Assembly: GCF_000346755.1 (NCBI RefSeq)
Contig: NZ_ANNV01000181.1
Coordinates: forward strand, 1-58,119
Length of the DNA: 58,119 bases
Direction of reading: 5' to 3'
DNA from: Pseudomonas sp. CBZ-4
GTDB taxonomy: Bacteria; Pseudomonadota; Gammaproteobacteria; Pseudomonadales; Pseudomonadaceae
Made by a program: the position numbers and the translations under genes. The notes under the pieces were generated by a model. The model was not told the DNA's origin. It did not search any database and saw only the letters and a list, made by a program, of their open reading frames with translations. Shown piece after piece: positions 9,134-17,815 of the stretch (position 1 is the first letter of the stretch; each line of letters starts with the position of its first letter).

Positions 9134-9981
9134 TGGCGACGTACGCGGTCGGCGACCTGCAAGGCTGCCTGGAACCCCTCAAGTGCCTGCTTGAACGTGT
9201 GTCCTTCGATCCAACCCGCGACCGCCTGTGGCTGGTCGGCGATCTGGTCAACCGCGGCCCGCAATCCCTCGAAACCTTGCGCTACTTATATAGCCTGCGC
9301 GATTCCCTCGTATGCGTCCTGGGCAATCACGACCTGCACCTGCTGGCCGCCGGCAAGAACATCGAGCGCCTGAAAAAGGGCGACACCCTGCGGGAAATCC
9401 TCGAAGCGCCGGACAGCGCCGACTTGCTCGACTGGCTGCGCCGCCAGAAGATCATGCACTACGACGAGGCCCGCAACATGGCCCTGGTGCATGCGGGCAT
9501 CCCGCCGCAGTGGACGCTGAAGAAAGCCCTCAAGTGCGCCGCCGAAGTCGAAAGCGTATTGACTGATGACAACCTGTACACCACCTACCTCGACGGCATG
9601 TACGGCAACGAGCCAGTGAAGTGGGACAACGACCTCAAGGGCGTCACGCGCCTGCGGGTCATCACCAACTACTTCACCCGCATGCGTTTCTGCACCGCCG
9701 AAGGCAAGCTGGACCTCAAGAGCAAGGAAGGTGCCGATACCGCACTGCCCGGCTACAAACCCTGGTTCGCCCACAAAGACCGCAAGACCCGTGACACGCA
9801 GATCATCTTTGGCCACTGGGCCGCCCTTGAAGGCAAGTGCAACGAACCCGGCGTGTTCGCCCTCGACACCGGTTGCGTGTGGGGCGGCGCCATGACCCTG
9901 ATGAACATCGACACTGGCGAGCGCCACAGTTGCCAGTGCGAAGCCCCCCTTTCCGTTACCCTGCCGGCCGCCAAGCCCTAG
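9133..9981 (+). CDS. apaH: Bis(5'-nucleosyl)-tetraphosphatase, symmetrical (ApaH)
   Basis: ApaH splits Ap4A into two ADP, removing the stress alarmone, and can also decap Np4-capped RNA. The 282-residue protein has all metallophosphoesterase blocks: GDLQGC (residues 7-12), GDLVNRGP (about 36-43), LGNHDLHL (about 61-68) and a late GHW. The translational link to apaG and the position after rsmA are standard. Confidence 0.96.
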   Translation: MATYAVGDLQGCLEPLKCLLERVSFDPTRDRLWLVGDLVNRGPQSLETLRYLYSLRDSLVCVLGNHDLHLLAAGKNIERLKKGDTLREILEAPDSADLLDWLRRQKIMHYDEARNMALVHAGIPPQWTLKKALKCAAEVESVLTDDNLYTTYLDGMYGNEPVKWDNDLKGVTRLRVITNYFTRMRFCTAEGKLDLKSKEGADTALPGYKPWFAHKDRKTRDTQIIFGHWAALEGKCNEPGVFALDTGCVWGGAMTLMNIDTGERHSCQCEAPLSVTLPAAKP

Positions 9982-9989
9982 GAGCCCCC

Positions 9990-10319
9990 ATGAGCGAATT
10001 CAAACGCATCTCCCCCGAACAAGCCCAGGCCCTGCGCGAGAAAGGCGCAGTGGTCGTCGACATCCGTGATCAGCCTACCTACGTGGCGGCTCACATCAGC
10101 GGCGCCCAACACCTGGACAACGTCAACATCGCCGACTTCATCCGCGCAGCCGACCTCGATGCGCCGGTGATCGTGGCCTGCTACCACGGCAATTCCAGCC
10201 AGAGCGCAGCCGCCTACCTGATCAGCCAGGGCTTCTCCGACGTCTACAGCCTCGACGGTGGCTTTGAGCTGTGGCGTACGACCTTTCCTGCGGAAATTGC
10301 CTCGGGCGATTCGCAATAA
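9990..10319 (+). CDS. glpE: Thiosulfate sulfurtransferase GlpE
   Basis: GlpE is a single-domain rhodanese that moves sulfane sulfur from thiosulfate to cyanide or thiol acceptors in the cytoplasm. The 109-residue protein has VVDIRDQPTY near the N-terminus and the active-site loop ACYHGNSS with cysteine at residue 64. I chose ATG 9990 because AGGAG precedes it by a few bases; a longer frame reaches back into apaH. Although named for the E. coli glp regulon, here it trails apaH. Confidence 0.93.
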   Translation: MSEFKRISPEQAQALREKGAVVVDIRDQPTYVAAHISGAQHLDNVNIADFIRAADLDAPVIVACYHGNSSQSAAAYLISQGFSDVYSLDGGFELWRTTFPAEIASGDSQ

Positions 10320-10359
10320 TTTTTTTCAAACCCCGCTACCCCGCGTGACGCTTGGCCTC

Positions 10360-10434
10360 GCGCCGTTTCTGACGAACGGCGCAGCCAAACTAATTACGCA
10401 TCGCGCCTTGACCTCCCCGATTCCGAACTATCCT
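10360..10434 (+). promoter_or_regulatory. prkA upstream region: hairpin and candidate promoter
   Basis: The 285-base gap before prkA holds a perfect 8-bp inverted repeat GCGCCGTT/AACGGCGC (10360-10367 with 10375-10382, 7-base loop) without a T-tract. A TTGACC box (10408-10413) follows, 15 bases from TATCCT (10429-10434) or 17 from TCCTTA. A second short palindrome (GCCGG-TACA-CCGGC) lies near 10465. I looked for a sigma-54 GG-N10-GC site, expected from E. coli yeaG regulation, and did not find a convincing one. Confidence 0.4.
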
Positions 10435-10604
10435 TAAGCGCAGGCCATCCGAATCAGGGGAGAGCCGGTACACCGGCGTGCGGGTCATCGGTAGCGTTTC
10501 AGGGTGTTCTGGGGGGAAAACGGCCATTGGCGATCGTCAATGACTGCCAGCATCGACTGATTGATCCGGCGTCGGCTCCACGTATCGAGCGAGGTGACGA
10601 CGTC

Positions 10605-12527
10605 ATGAGTATTTTTAGCCACTTCCAACAACGCTTCGAGTCCACACAGCAAGAAGAACTCACGCTGCAGGAGTATCTTGAGCTGTGCAAAAAGGACCGC
10701 AGCACCTATGCGTCTGCCGCCGAACGCCTGCTGCTGGCGATTGGCGAGCCGGAGCTGGTAGACACCTCCAACAACTCGCGCCTGTCGCGGATTTTTTCCA
10801 ACAAGGTGATCCGTCGCTATCCGGCCTTTGAAGACTTCCATGGCATGGAAGAATGCATCGACCAGATCGTCTCCTACTTCCGCCATGCCGCCCAAGGCCT
10901 GGAAGAGAAGAAACAGATCCTCTACCTGCTCGGCCCCGTCGGCGGCGGTAAATCGTCCCTGGCCGAAAAGCTCAAACAACTGATCGAGAAGGTGCCCTTC
11001 TACGCGATCAAGGGCTCGCCGGTCTTCGAGTCGCCCCTGGGCCTGTTCAACGCCACCGAAGATGGCGCGATCCTCGAAGAAGACTTCGGCATCCCACGTC
11101 GCTACCTCAACACCATCATGTCGCCTTGGGCCACCAAGCGCCTGGCCGAGTTCGGCGGTGACATCAGCCAGTTCCGCGTGGTCAAGCTCTACCCCTCGAT
11201 CCTCAACCAGATCGGCGTGGCCAAGACCGAACCGGGCGACGAGAACAACCAGGACATCTCGGCACTGGTGGGCAAGGTCGATATCCGCAAGCTCGAAGAA
11301 TTCCCGCAGAACGACGCCGACGCCTACAGCTACTCGGGCGCGCTGTGCCGGGCCAACCAGGGCCTGATGGAGTTCGTGGAGATGTTCAAGGCACCGATCA
11401 AGGTGCTGCACCCACTGCTGACCGCCACCCAGGAAGGCAACTACAACAGCACCGAAGGCCTGGGGGCGATTCCGTTCACCGGGATCCTGCTGGCCCACTC
11501 CAACGAATCGGAGTGGCATACCTTCCGCAACAACAAGAACAACGAAGCGTTCATCGACCGGATCTATATCGTCAAGGTGCCGTACTGCCTGCGGGTCAGC
11601 GATGAAATCAAGATCTACGACAAGCTGCTGTTCAACAGCTCCCTGGCCAAGGCGCACTGCGCACCCGACACCCTGAAGATGCTCGCCCAGTTCACGGTGC
11701 TGTCGCGCCTCAAGGAGCCGGAAAACTCGAACATCTACTCGAAGATGCGTGTGTACGACGGCGAAAACCTCAAGGACACCGACCCCAAGGCCAAGTCGAT
11801 CCAGGAGTACCGCGACACCGCCGGTGTGGACGAGGGCATGAACGGCCTGTCGACACGGTTTGCGTTCAAGATCCTGTCCAAGGTCTTCAACTTCGACCCC
11901 CACGAGATCGCTGCCAACCCGGTGCACCTGCTCTATGTGCTGGAACAGCAGATCGAACAGGAACAATTCCAGGCCGAGACCCGCGAGCGCTATCTGCGCT
12001 TCCTCAAGGAATACCTGGCGCCGCGCTACATCGAGTTCATCGGCAAGGAAATCCAGACCGCGTACCTGGAGTCCTACAGCGAGTACGGCCAGAACATCTT
12101 CGACCGCTACGTGCTGTACGCCGACTTCTGGATCCAGGACCAGGAATACCGCGACCCGGAAACCGGCGAGATTCTCAACCGCGTAGCCCTCAACGAGGAA
12201 CTGGAGAAGATCGAGAAACCGGCCGGCATCAGCAACCCGAAAGATTTCCGCAACGAAATCGTCAACTTCGTGCTGCGCGCCCGCGCCAACAACAACGGCA
12301 AGAACCCGACCTGGCTCAGCTACGAGAAGCTGCGGGTGGTCATCGAGAAGAAAATGTTCTCCAACACCGAGGATCTGCTGCCGGTCATCAGCTTCAACGC
12401 CAAGGCCAGCAAGGAGGACCAGCAAAAACACAACGACTTCGTCACACGCATGGTCGAACGTGGCTACACCGACAAACAGGTACGGCTGCTCTCCGAGTGG
12501 TACCTGCGGGTTCGCAAATCGCAGTAA
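10605..12527 (+). CDS. prkA: PrkA family serine protein kinase (YeaG)
   Basis: PrkA/YeaG proteins join an AAA+ ATPase core to a C-terminal PrkA kinase-like domain and are induced by nutrient stress and stationary phase. The 640-residue protein has a Walker A LGPVGGGKSS with its glycine-rich loop at residues 110-117, a conserved GAL(C)RANQGL segment and a lysine-rich C-terminus. I chose ATG 10605 (MSIFSHFQQRF), which gives the usual family length; upstream in-frame codons read through leader. It heads prkA-yeaH-spoVR, a three-gene set conserved across gammaproteobacteria whose partners are thought to act together. Confidence 0.93.
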   Translation: MSIFSHFQQRFESTQQEELTLQEYLELCKKDRSTYASAAERLLLAIGEPELVDTSNNSRLSRIFSNKVIRRYPAFEDFHGMEECIDQIVSYFRHAAQGLEEKKQILYLLGPVGGGKSSLAEKLKQLIEKVPFYAIKGSPVFESPLGLFNATEDGAILEEDFGIPRRYLNTIMSPWATKRLAEFGGDISQFRVVKLYPSILNQIGVAKTEPGDENNQDISALVGKVDIRKLEEFPQNDADAYSYSGALCRANQGLMEFVEMFKAPIKVLHPLLTATQEGNYNSTEGLGAIPFTGILLAHSNESEWHTFRNNKNNEAFIDRIYIVKVPYCLRVSDEIKIYDKLLFNSSLAKAHCAPDTLKMLAQFTVLSRLKEPENSNIYSKMRVYDGENLKDTDPKAKSIQEYRDTAGVDEGMNGLSTRFAFKILSKVFNFDPHEIAANPVHLLYVLEQQIEQEQFQAETRERYLRFLKEYLAPRYIEFIGKEIQTAYLESYSEYGQNIFDRYVLYADFWIQDQEYRDPETGEILNRVALNEELEKIEKPAGISNPKDFRNEIVNFVLRARANNNGKNPTWLSYEKLRVVIEKKMFSNTEDLLPVISFNAKASKEDQQKHNDFVTRMVERGYTDKQVRLLSEWYLRVRKSQ

Positions 12528-12546
12528 GGCAGCGACGCGCGTGCAG

Positions 12547-12567
12547 TGCCAGGCCTTGGGCCTGGCA
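12547..12567. other. Perfect 9-bp, 3-nt-loop hairpin after prkA
   Basis: TGCCAGGCC (12547-12555), loop TTG, GGCCTGGCA (12559-12567), 20 bases after the prkA stop and with no T-tract. Stem size, loop size and the GGCC/CTGG content resemble the hairpin after rsmA. It may stabilise the prkA message or attenuate read-through into yeaH. Confidence 0.75.
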
Positions 12568-12581
12568 ACTGACCGCCTGTC

Positions 12582-12625
12582 TTTAAGCTTCCAGCTCGCA
12601 GTTTGAAGCTTGTAACGTGAAGCTG
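12582..12625. repeat. Degenerate AAGCTT-rich repeat
   Basis: Imperfect, partly self-complementary units built on GAAGCTT/AAGCTTC/GAAGCTG (TTAAGCTTCCAGCTCGC, then TTGAAGCTTG and GTGAAGCTGC). Arrays of this kind are common between Pseudomonas genes. A similar unit sits inside bioC at 49838-49869. Confidence 0.5.
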
Positions 12626-12640
12626 CCCGGAGGGCTCCCC

Positions 12641-13912
12641 ATGAGCTATGTGATCGACCGACGCCTCAATGGCAAGAACAAGAGCACGGTAAACCGCCAG
12701 CGCTTCCTGCGGCGTTACCGTGACCACATCAAAAAGGCCGTGGAAGAGGCCGTCAGCCGCCGCTCCATTACCGACATGGAGCACGGCGAACAGATCAGTA
12801 TTCCCGGACGAGACATCGACGAACCGGTGCTGCACCACGGTCGGGGCGGCAAACAGACGGTGGTGCACCCGGGCAACAAGGAATTCACCACCGGCGAGCA
12901 TATCCAGCGCCCCCAAGGCGGTGGCGGCGGCAAAGGCCCTGGCAAGGCCGGCAATTCCGGCGAGGGCATGGATGAGTTCGTGTTCCAGATCACCCAGGAG
13001 GAATTCCTCGAATTCATGTTCGAGGACCTGGAGCTGCCCAACCTGGTCAAGCGCAACCTCACCGGCACCGACACCTTCAAGACCGTGCGCGCGGGGATCA
13101 GCAACGAGGGCAACCCGTCGCGCATCAACATCATCCGCACCCTGCGCTCGGCCCATGCGCGGCGTATCGCCCTGTCTGGCAGCAGCCGCGCGAAACTGAA
13201 GGAAGCCAAGGAAGAACTGGCCCGCCTGAAACGTGAGGAGCCAGACAACTTCGGCGATATCCAGGACATCGAGGCGGAAATCGAGAAACTCAGCGCGCGC
13301 ATCCACCGCGTGCCGTTCCTCGACACCTTCGACCTGAAGTACAACCTGCTGGTCAAGCAGCCCAACCCTAGCTCCAAGGCGGTGATGTTCTGCCTGATGG
13401 ACGTGTCCGGTTCCATGACCCAGGCCACCAAGGACATTGCCAAGCGTTTCTTTATCCTGCTGTACCTGTTCCTGAAGCGGAACTACGACAAGATCGACGT
13501 GGTATTCATCCGCCATCACACCAGCGCCCGGGAAGTGGACGAAGAGGAGTTCTTCTACTCACGGGAAACCGGCGGCACCATTGTCTCCAGCGCGCTGAAA
13601 CTGATGCAGGAGATCATGGCCGAACGCTACCCGGCCAACGAGTGGAACATCTACGCCGCCCAGGCCTCGGACGGTGACAACTGGAATGACGACTCGCCGA
13701 TCTGCCGCGACATCCTGATCAACCAGATCATGCCGTTTGTGCAGTACTACACTTACGTTGAAATCACCCCCCGTGAGCACCAGGCCCTGTGGTTCGAATA
13801 CGAGCGCATCGGCGAAGCCTTTGCCGACACGTTCGCCCAGCAGCAACTGGTCTCGGCCGGCGATATCTACCCGGTCTTCCGTGAACTCTTCCAGCGCAGG
13901 TTAGTGACATGA
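12641..13912 (+). CDS. yeaH: YeaH/YhbH family protein (DUF444, vWA-like)
   Basis: This 423-residue protein belongs to the DUF444 family (YeaH in E. coli, YhbH/sporulation-associated in Bacillus). It has an R/K-rich N-terminus, a glycine-rich linker (about residues 94-115) and a C-terminal von Willebrand A-like domain with the MIDAS-type DVSGS motif in FCLMDVSGSM (about residues 253-257). ATG 12641 follows GGAGGG at good spacing; an in-frame ATG 24 bases upstream has none. It ends in ATGA shared with spoVR. Partnership with PrkA is inferred from conserved gene order. Confidence 0.92.
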   Translation: MSYVIDRRLNGKNKSTVNRQRFLRRYRDHIKKAVEEAVSRRSITDMEHGEQISIPGRDIDEPVLHHGRGGKQTVVHPGNKEFTTGEHIQRPQGGGGGKGPGKAGNSGEGMDEFVFQITQEEFLEFMFEDLELPNLVKRNLTGTDTFKTVRAGISNEGNPSRINIIRTLRSAHARRIALSGSSRAKLKEAKEELARLKREEPDNFGDIQDIEAEIEKLSARIHRVPFLDTFDLKYNLLVKQPNPSSKAVMFCLMDVSGSMTQATKDIAKRFFILLYLFLKRNYDKIDVVFIRHHTSAREVDEEEFFYSRETGGTIVSSALKLMQEIMAERYPANEWNIYAAQASDGDNWNDDSPICRDILINQIMPFVQYYTYVEITPREHQALWFEYERIGEAFADTFAQQQLVSAGDIYPVFRELFQRRLVT

Positions 13913-15474
13913 CCGCCAAAAAAGAGCAAAGACGCCAACCGATTTCCACGGGTTCCGAGTGGACCTTTGAACTGATCCAGGCCTATGACCGGGAAATCAG
14001 CCGTATTGCGGCGGGTTATGCCCTGGACACCTACCCCAACCAGATCGAAGTGATCACCGCCGAGCAGATGATGGATGCCTACGCCTCAGTCGGCATGCCC
14101 CTGGGCTATCACCATTGGTCCTACGGCAAACACTTCCTTAGTACCGAAAAGTCCTACAGTCGCGGGCAGATGGGCCTGGCCTACGAGATTGTGATCAACT
14201 CGGACCCGTGCATCGCCTACCTGATGGAAGAAAACACCATCTGCATGCAGGCGCTGGTGGTGGCCCATGCCTGCTACGGGCACAACAGCTTCTTCAAGGG
14301 CAACTACCTGTTCCGCACCTGGACCGACGCCAGTTCGATCATCGACTACCTGGTGTTCGCCAAGCAGTACATCATGCAATGCGAGGAACGCCACGGCATC
14401 GACGCCGTGGAGGACCTGCTCGACTCCTGCCATGCGCTGATGAACTACGGCGTGGACCGCTACAAACGCCCGTACCCGATTTCTGCCGAGGAAGAACGCC
14501 TGCGCCAGAAGGAACGCGAGGAGCACCTGCAGAAACAGATCAACGACCTGTGGCGCACCATTCCGAAAAAAACCGGCAAGAACAGCGACAAGGACAATGC
14601 ACGCTTCCCCGCCGAACCTCAGGAAAACATCCTGTATTTCCTGGAAAAACACGCACCGTTGCTGGAGCCGTGGCAACGGGAAATCGTGCGTATCGTGCGC
14701 AAGATCGCCCAGTACTTTTATCCACAGCGCCAGACCCAGGTGATGAACGAAGGCTGGGCGACGTTCTGGCACTACACGCTGATGAACGACCTGTACGACG
14801 AAGGCCTGGTCACCGACGGCTTCATGATGGAGTTCCTCACTTCCCACACCAGCGTGGTATTCCAGCCTGGCTTCGACAGCCCGTATTACAGCGGCATCAA
14901 CCCCTACGCCCTGGGTTTTGCCATGTACCGTGATATCCGGCGCATGTGTGAGCACCCCACCGAAGAAGACCGCCGCTGGTTTCCGGAAATCGCCGGTACC
15001 GACTGGCTGTCCACCATCAAGTTCGCCATGAGCAGCTTCAAGGATGAGAGCTTCATCCTGCAATATTTGTCACCCCAGGTGATTCGCGACCTCAAGCTGT
15101 TCAGCATCCTCGACGACGACCTCAAGGATGACCTGGTGGTACCCGCCATCCACGACGAGCCCGGCTACCGCACCATCCGTGAAACCCTGGCGGCGCAATA
15201 CAACCTGGGCAACCGCGAGCCCAACGTGCAGATCTACAGCATCGACGTGCGCGGCGACCGCTCGCTGACCCTGCGTCACCAGCAACACGACCGCAAACCC
15301 CTGGGCGAATCCACCGAGGAAGTGCTCAAGCACCTGCATCGGCTTTGGGGCTTCGACATCCACCTGGAAACCCTGCAGGGCGATCAGGTGATGAAAACCC
15401 ACCATGTGCCACCGCGCAGCGATCACAACGACAACGACTACGGCCGCCTGGACCTGGCCGTCGTGCATCTCTGA
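13909..15474 (+). CDS. ycgB: SpoVR family protein (YcgB)
   Basis: This 521-residue member of the SpoVR family is cytoplasmic and of unknown biochemistry; the Bacillus homologue is needed for spore cortex formation although pseudomonads do not sporulate. Recognisable segments include GMPLGYHHWSYGKHF (about residues 63-77), NEGWATFWHYTLMNDLYDEG in the middle and SPYYSGINPYALGFAMY. The histidine/glutamate-rich blocks look like a metal site, though none has been proven that I know of. The 4-base overlap with yeaH implies coupled synthesis. Confidence 0.92.
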   Translation: MTAKKEQRRQPISTGSEWTFELIQAYDREISRIAAGYALDTYPNQIEVITAEQMMDAYASVGMPLGYHHWSYGKHFLSTEKSYSRGQMGLAYEIVINSDPCIAYLMEENTICMQALVVAHACYGHNSFFKGNYLFRTWTDASSIIDYLVFAKQYIMQCEERHGIDAVEDLLDSCHALMNYGVDRYKRPYPISAEEERLRQKEREEHLQKQINDLWRTIPKKTGKNSDKDNARFPAEPQENILYFLEKHAPLLEPWQREIVRIVRKIAQYFYPQRQTQVMNEGWATFWHYTLMNDLYDEGLVTDGFMMEFLTSHTSVVFQPGFDSPYYSGINPYALGFAMYRDIRRMCEHPTEEDRRWFPEIAGTDWLSTIKFAMSSFKDESFILQYLSPQVIRDLKLFSILDDDLKDDLVVPAIHDEPGYRTIRETLAAQYNLGNREPNVQIYSIDVRGDRSLTLRHQQHDRKPLGESTEEVLKHLHRLWGFDIHLETLQGDQVMKTHHVPPRSDHNDNDYGRLDLAVVHL

Positions 15475-15483
15475 AACAGCAAA

Positions 15484-15531
15484 GCCTCCATTGGCCAGGC
15501 ACAGGCGTTATCCTGTGGGGCTAATGGAGGC
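15484..15531. promoter_or_regulatory. Nested inverted repeat burying the cca ribosome binding site
   Basis: The outer arms GCCTCCATT (15484-15492) and AATGGAGGC (15523-15531) are perfect complements. Inside, ACAGG (15501-15505) pairs with CCTGT (15512-15516). The right outer arm contains GGAGG (15526-15530), the Shine-Dalgarno of cca, six to seven bases before ATG 15538. GTTTT follows, so the stem could also be a weak terminator for prkA-yeaH-ycgB. Confidence 0.7.
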
Positions 15532-15537
15532 GTTTTC

Positions 15538-16767
15538 ATGAAAATCTACAAAGTCGGCGGCGCGGTACGCGATCGCCTGCTGGGCATCCCGGTCACCGAC
15601 ATCGACCGTGTCGTCGTCGGTGCAACGGCCGAAGAGATGCTCGCCTTGGGCTACAAGCCAGTGGGCTCGGACTTCCCGGTGTTCCTCGACCCGAGAAACG
15701 GCGACGAGTACGCCCTCGCCCGCACCGAACGCAAGAGCGGCCGGGGTTACGGCGGCTTTGTGTTCCACGCCAGCCCTGATGTCACGCTGGAAGAAGACCT
15801 GATCCGCCGCGACCTGACCATCAATGCCATGGCCGAAGACGACGATGGCAATGTGACCGATCCCTATGGCGGCCTGCTTGATCTTGAAGCGCGCGTTCTG
15901 CGTCACGTTTCACCCGCTTTCGCCGAAGATCCACTGCGAGTCCTGCGCGTTGCCCGCTTCGCTGCTCGTTACGCCCCCTTGGACTTTACCGTTGCTCCGC
16001 AAACCCTGGAACTGATGCGCCAACTCAGCGAATCCGGAGAGCTGGAAGCCCTGACCCCGGAGCGCAGCTGGAAAGAAATTTCCCGTGCACTGATGGAAGA
16101 TCAGCCCCAGGTATTCATCCAGGTTCTACGGGATTGCAATGCGCTGAAAACCTTGATGCCGGAGGTGGATGCGCTCTTCGGTGTGCCGCAACCCCCAGCC
16201 CATCACCCTGAAATCGACACAGGCGTGCACACCCTGAGCGTGCTGGAACAGGCCGCCCTGCACAAACAGCCGCTGACCGTACGCTGGGCCTGCCTGCTGC
16301 ATGACCTGGGCAAAGGCCTCACGCCTGTGGATAAGTTGCCGCGGCATATTGCCCACGAACACACCGGCTTGAAGCTGGTCAAGGCGGTCAACGAACGCTT
16401 CAAGGTACCGAGAGATTGCCAGGAACTGGCGCTGCTGGTTTGCCAATATCACACCCACGGCCACCGCGCGCTGGAGCTGAAAGCCTCGACATTGCTGGAG
16501 TTGTTGCAGAGTTTTGACGTGTACCGTCGACCGCAGCGCTTTGAAGAGTTTGTGGTCGCCTGCGAAATGGACGCCAGGGGACGCCAGGGTTTCGAGCAGC
16601 GCAGTTATCCACAGGCGGAGTATTTGCGCGGCGCAGCCAAGGCTGCGCGCGAAGTGGCGGTGGCGCCACTGCTGGAACAAGGCTTCAAGGGCCCGGAACT
16701 GGGCGAAGCGCTCAAGCGTGAACGGCTCAAGGCGCTGAAAGCCTACAAAGAGCAACACACCCTGTAG
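15538..16767 (+). CDS. cca: Multifunctional CCA protein (tRNA nucleotidyltransferase)
   Basis: Cca builds or repairs the 3' CCA end of tRNAs. The 409-residue protein is the long bacterial form: a class II nucleotidyltransferase head with KVGGAVRDRLLG (residues 4-15) and catalytic aspartates in TDIDRVVVG, the RRDLTINAMA and AEDPLRVLRVARF neck motifs, and a C-terminal HD domain (HHPEIDTGVH, LLHDLGKG) for 2',3'-cyclic phosphodiesterase and phosphatase activities. The ribosome binding site lies in a hairpin (15484-15531). A REPIN follows immediately downstream. Confidence 0.96.
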   Translation: MKIYKVGGAVRDRLLGIPVTDIDRVVVGATAEEMLALGYKPVGSDFPVFLDPRNGDEYALARTERKSGRGYGGFVFHASPDVTLEEDLIRRDLTINAMAEDDDGNVTDPYGGLLDLEARVLRHVSPAFAEDPLRVLRVARFAARYAPLDFTVAPQTLELMRQLSESGELEALTPERSWKEISRALMEDQPQVFIQVLRDCNALKTLMPEVDALFGVPQPPAHHPEIDTGVHTLSVLEQAALHKQPLTVRWACLLHDLGKGLTPVDKLPRHIAHEHTGLKLVKAVNERFKVPRDCQELALLVCQYHTHGHRALELKASTLLELLQSFDVYRRPQRFEEFVVACEMDARGRQGFEQRSYPQAEYLRGAAKAAREVAVAPLLEQGFKGPELGEALKRERLKALKAYKEQHTL

Positions 16768-16771
16768 ACCA

Positions 16772-16864
16772 TTGTGGCGAGGGAGCTTGCTCCCGCTGGA
16801 GTGCGCAGCGCTCCCAAGATTTTGGGGCCGCTACGCAGCCCAGCGGGAGCAAGCTCCCTCGCCC
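16772..16864. repeat. REPIN of a second type (GTGGCGAGGGAGCTTGCTCCCGC)
   Basis: A forward unit beginning TTGTGGCGAGGGAGCTTG at 16772 and its reverse complement ending at about 16864 flank a roughly 40-base spacer. The core differs from the GTGGGAGCTGGCTTG elements elsewhere in the window, so at least two REP families are present. It fills the cca-folK convergent gap and may act as a transcription-ending or supercoil-buffering structure. Confidence 0.9.
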
Positions 16865-16878
16865 AGAAAGCCCAGCTC

Positions 16879-17397
16879 CTACAGAAGCTCATCAGGTGTG
16901 AGCTGCTGGCCCTGCCATTCAAACCCCACAGGCGCCAGCACCTGGTCGATCTGCGCATCGCGCCACAGCTCGGCCAGTGTCTTGCCCACCTCAGGGTGCA
17001 CACGCTGCGGCGCCATCAACGACAGCGGCCACAGCACGAAAGCGTTCTTGAGGATTTCTGCGCGCGGCAGGATCAAGCCATCGAAATTGCCCACCAGATC
17101 ACCGTACAACAGCACGTCGATGTCCAGCGGCAGGCCCTTGCGATCCGGCGCGTAACGGCCATTGTCGGCCTCGATGAATTTCAACCGGCGATCCAGTTCC
17201 ATCAGCGGCAGGTCGGTATAGGCCGACACCACCAGATTGAAGAACGGACCACTCTTGATCCCCACCGGCTGGCTTTCGAACACCGCCGAGCAGCGGATAT
17301 CCGTCAAAAAACTCGCCAGCGCGTCAAGGCCGGCGCGCAGATGGGTCTCGCGCTCGATATTGCTGCCAAGGCCAAGGTAAACCTGAGTTAGCGACAT
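16879..17397 (-). CDS. folK: 6-hydroxymethyl-7,8-dihydropterin pyrophosphokinase FolK
   Basis: FolK transfers pyrophosphate from ATP to 6-hydroxymethyl-dihydropterin in folate synthesis. The 172-residue sequence has YLGLGSNIERE at the N-terminus, FESQPVG and FFNLVV strands, and the PLDIDVLLYG metal-binding aspartate motif followed by LPRAEI. Its start overlaps the end of folB by 10 bases, so the two consecutive folate enzymes are coupled. Confidence 0.95.
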   Translation of the reverse strand: MSLTQVYLGLGSNIERETHLRAGLDALASFLTDIRCSAVFESQPVGIKSGPFFNLVVSAYTDLPLMELDRRLKFIEADNGRYAPDRKGLPLDIDVLLYGDLVGNFDGLILPRAEILKNAFVLWPLSLMAPQRVHPEVGKTLAELWRDAQIDQVLAPVGFEWQGQQLTPDELL

Positions 17398-17741
17398 CCG
17401 CGCTCGATCTCCACGCCCACGCCCTTCGCGGCCGGCACAGCCCCGGGCTTGGTCAACTTGAGGTGCAGCCAGGGAATCTGGAACTCACTCATCAACACTT
17501 CGGCCAAGCGCTCGGCGAAGGTTTCCACCAGCTGATATTGAGATTGCTCGGCAAACGCCTGGATACGTGCGGACACGCTGGCGTAGTCCAAGGCCAGGGT
17601 CAGGTCGTCACCGGCCGCAGCCGGGCGGTTGTCCCAGGCGAAGCTCAGGTCCAGGCGCAGGCATTGGCGGATTCCGCGCTCCCAGTCGTAGGCCCCGATC
17701 ACGGTGTCAACTTCCAGGCCTTCGATAAACACTCTGTCCAA
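17388..17741 (-). CDS. folB: Dihydroneopterin aldolase FolB
   Basis: FolB cleaves (and epimerises) 7,8-dihydroneopterin to 6-hydroxymethyl-dihydropterin plus glycolaldehyde, feeding FolK. The 117-residue protein begins (L/M)DRVFIEGLEVDTVIGAYDWE and has the LDYASV and LVETFAERLA helices and a C-terminal LTKPGAV motif with the conserved lysine. I chose TTG 17741 because GGAG lies eight bases upstream on the minus strand; the next TTG, 24 bases further out, would add eight residues with no family match. It is divergent from plsY. Confidence 0.92.
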   Translation of the reverse strand: MDRVFIEGLEVDTVIGAYDWERGIRQCLRLDLSFAWDNRPAAAGDDLTLALDYASVSARIQAFAEQSQYQLVETFAERLAEVLMSEFQIPWLHLKLTKPGAVPAAKGVGVEIERGCR

Positions 17742-17815
17742 GCACTCTTCTCCGCAGCACGACAAGGGCGCGATGCCCCGTTAGAATCAGGGCGTCCTCG
17801 CCCGGAATAGTTAGC

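Noticed and set aside
10320..10604. Sigma-54 promoter for prkA
   Set aside because: E. coli yeaGH control suggested looking, but no GG-N10-GC pair with the right context was found; a TTGACC box is the better candidate.
10485..12431. 648-residue open frame antisense to prkA
   Set aside because: Valine/glutamate/leucine-rich shadow of a strongly conserved gene; no motif and no ribosome binding site.
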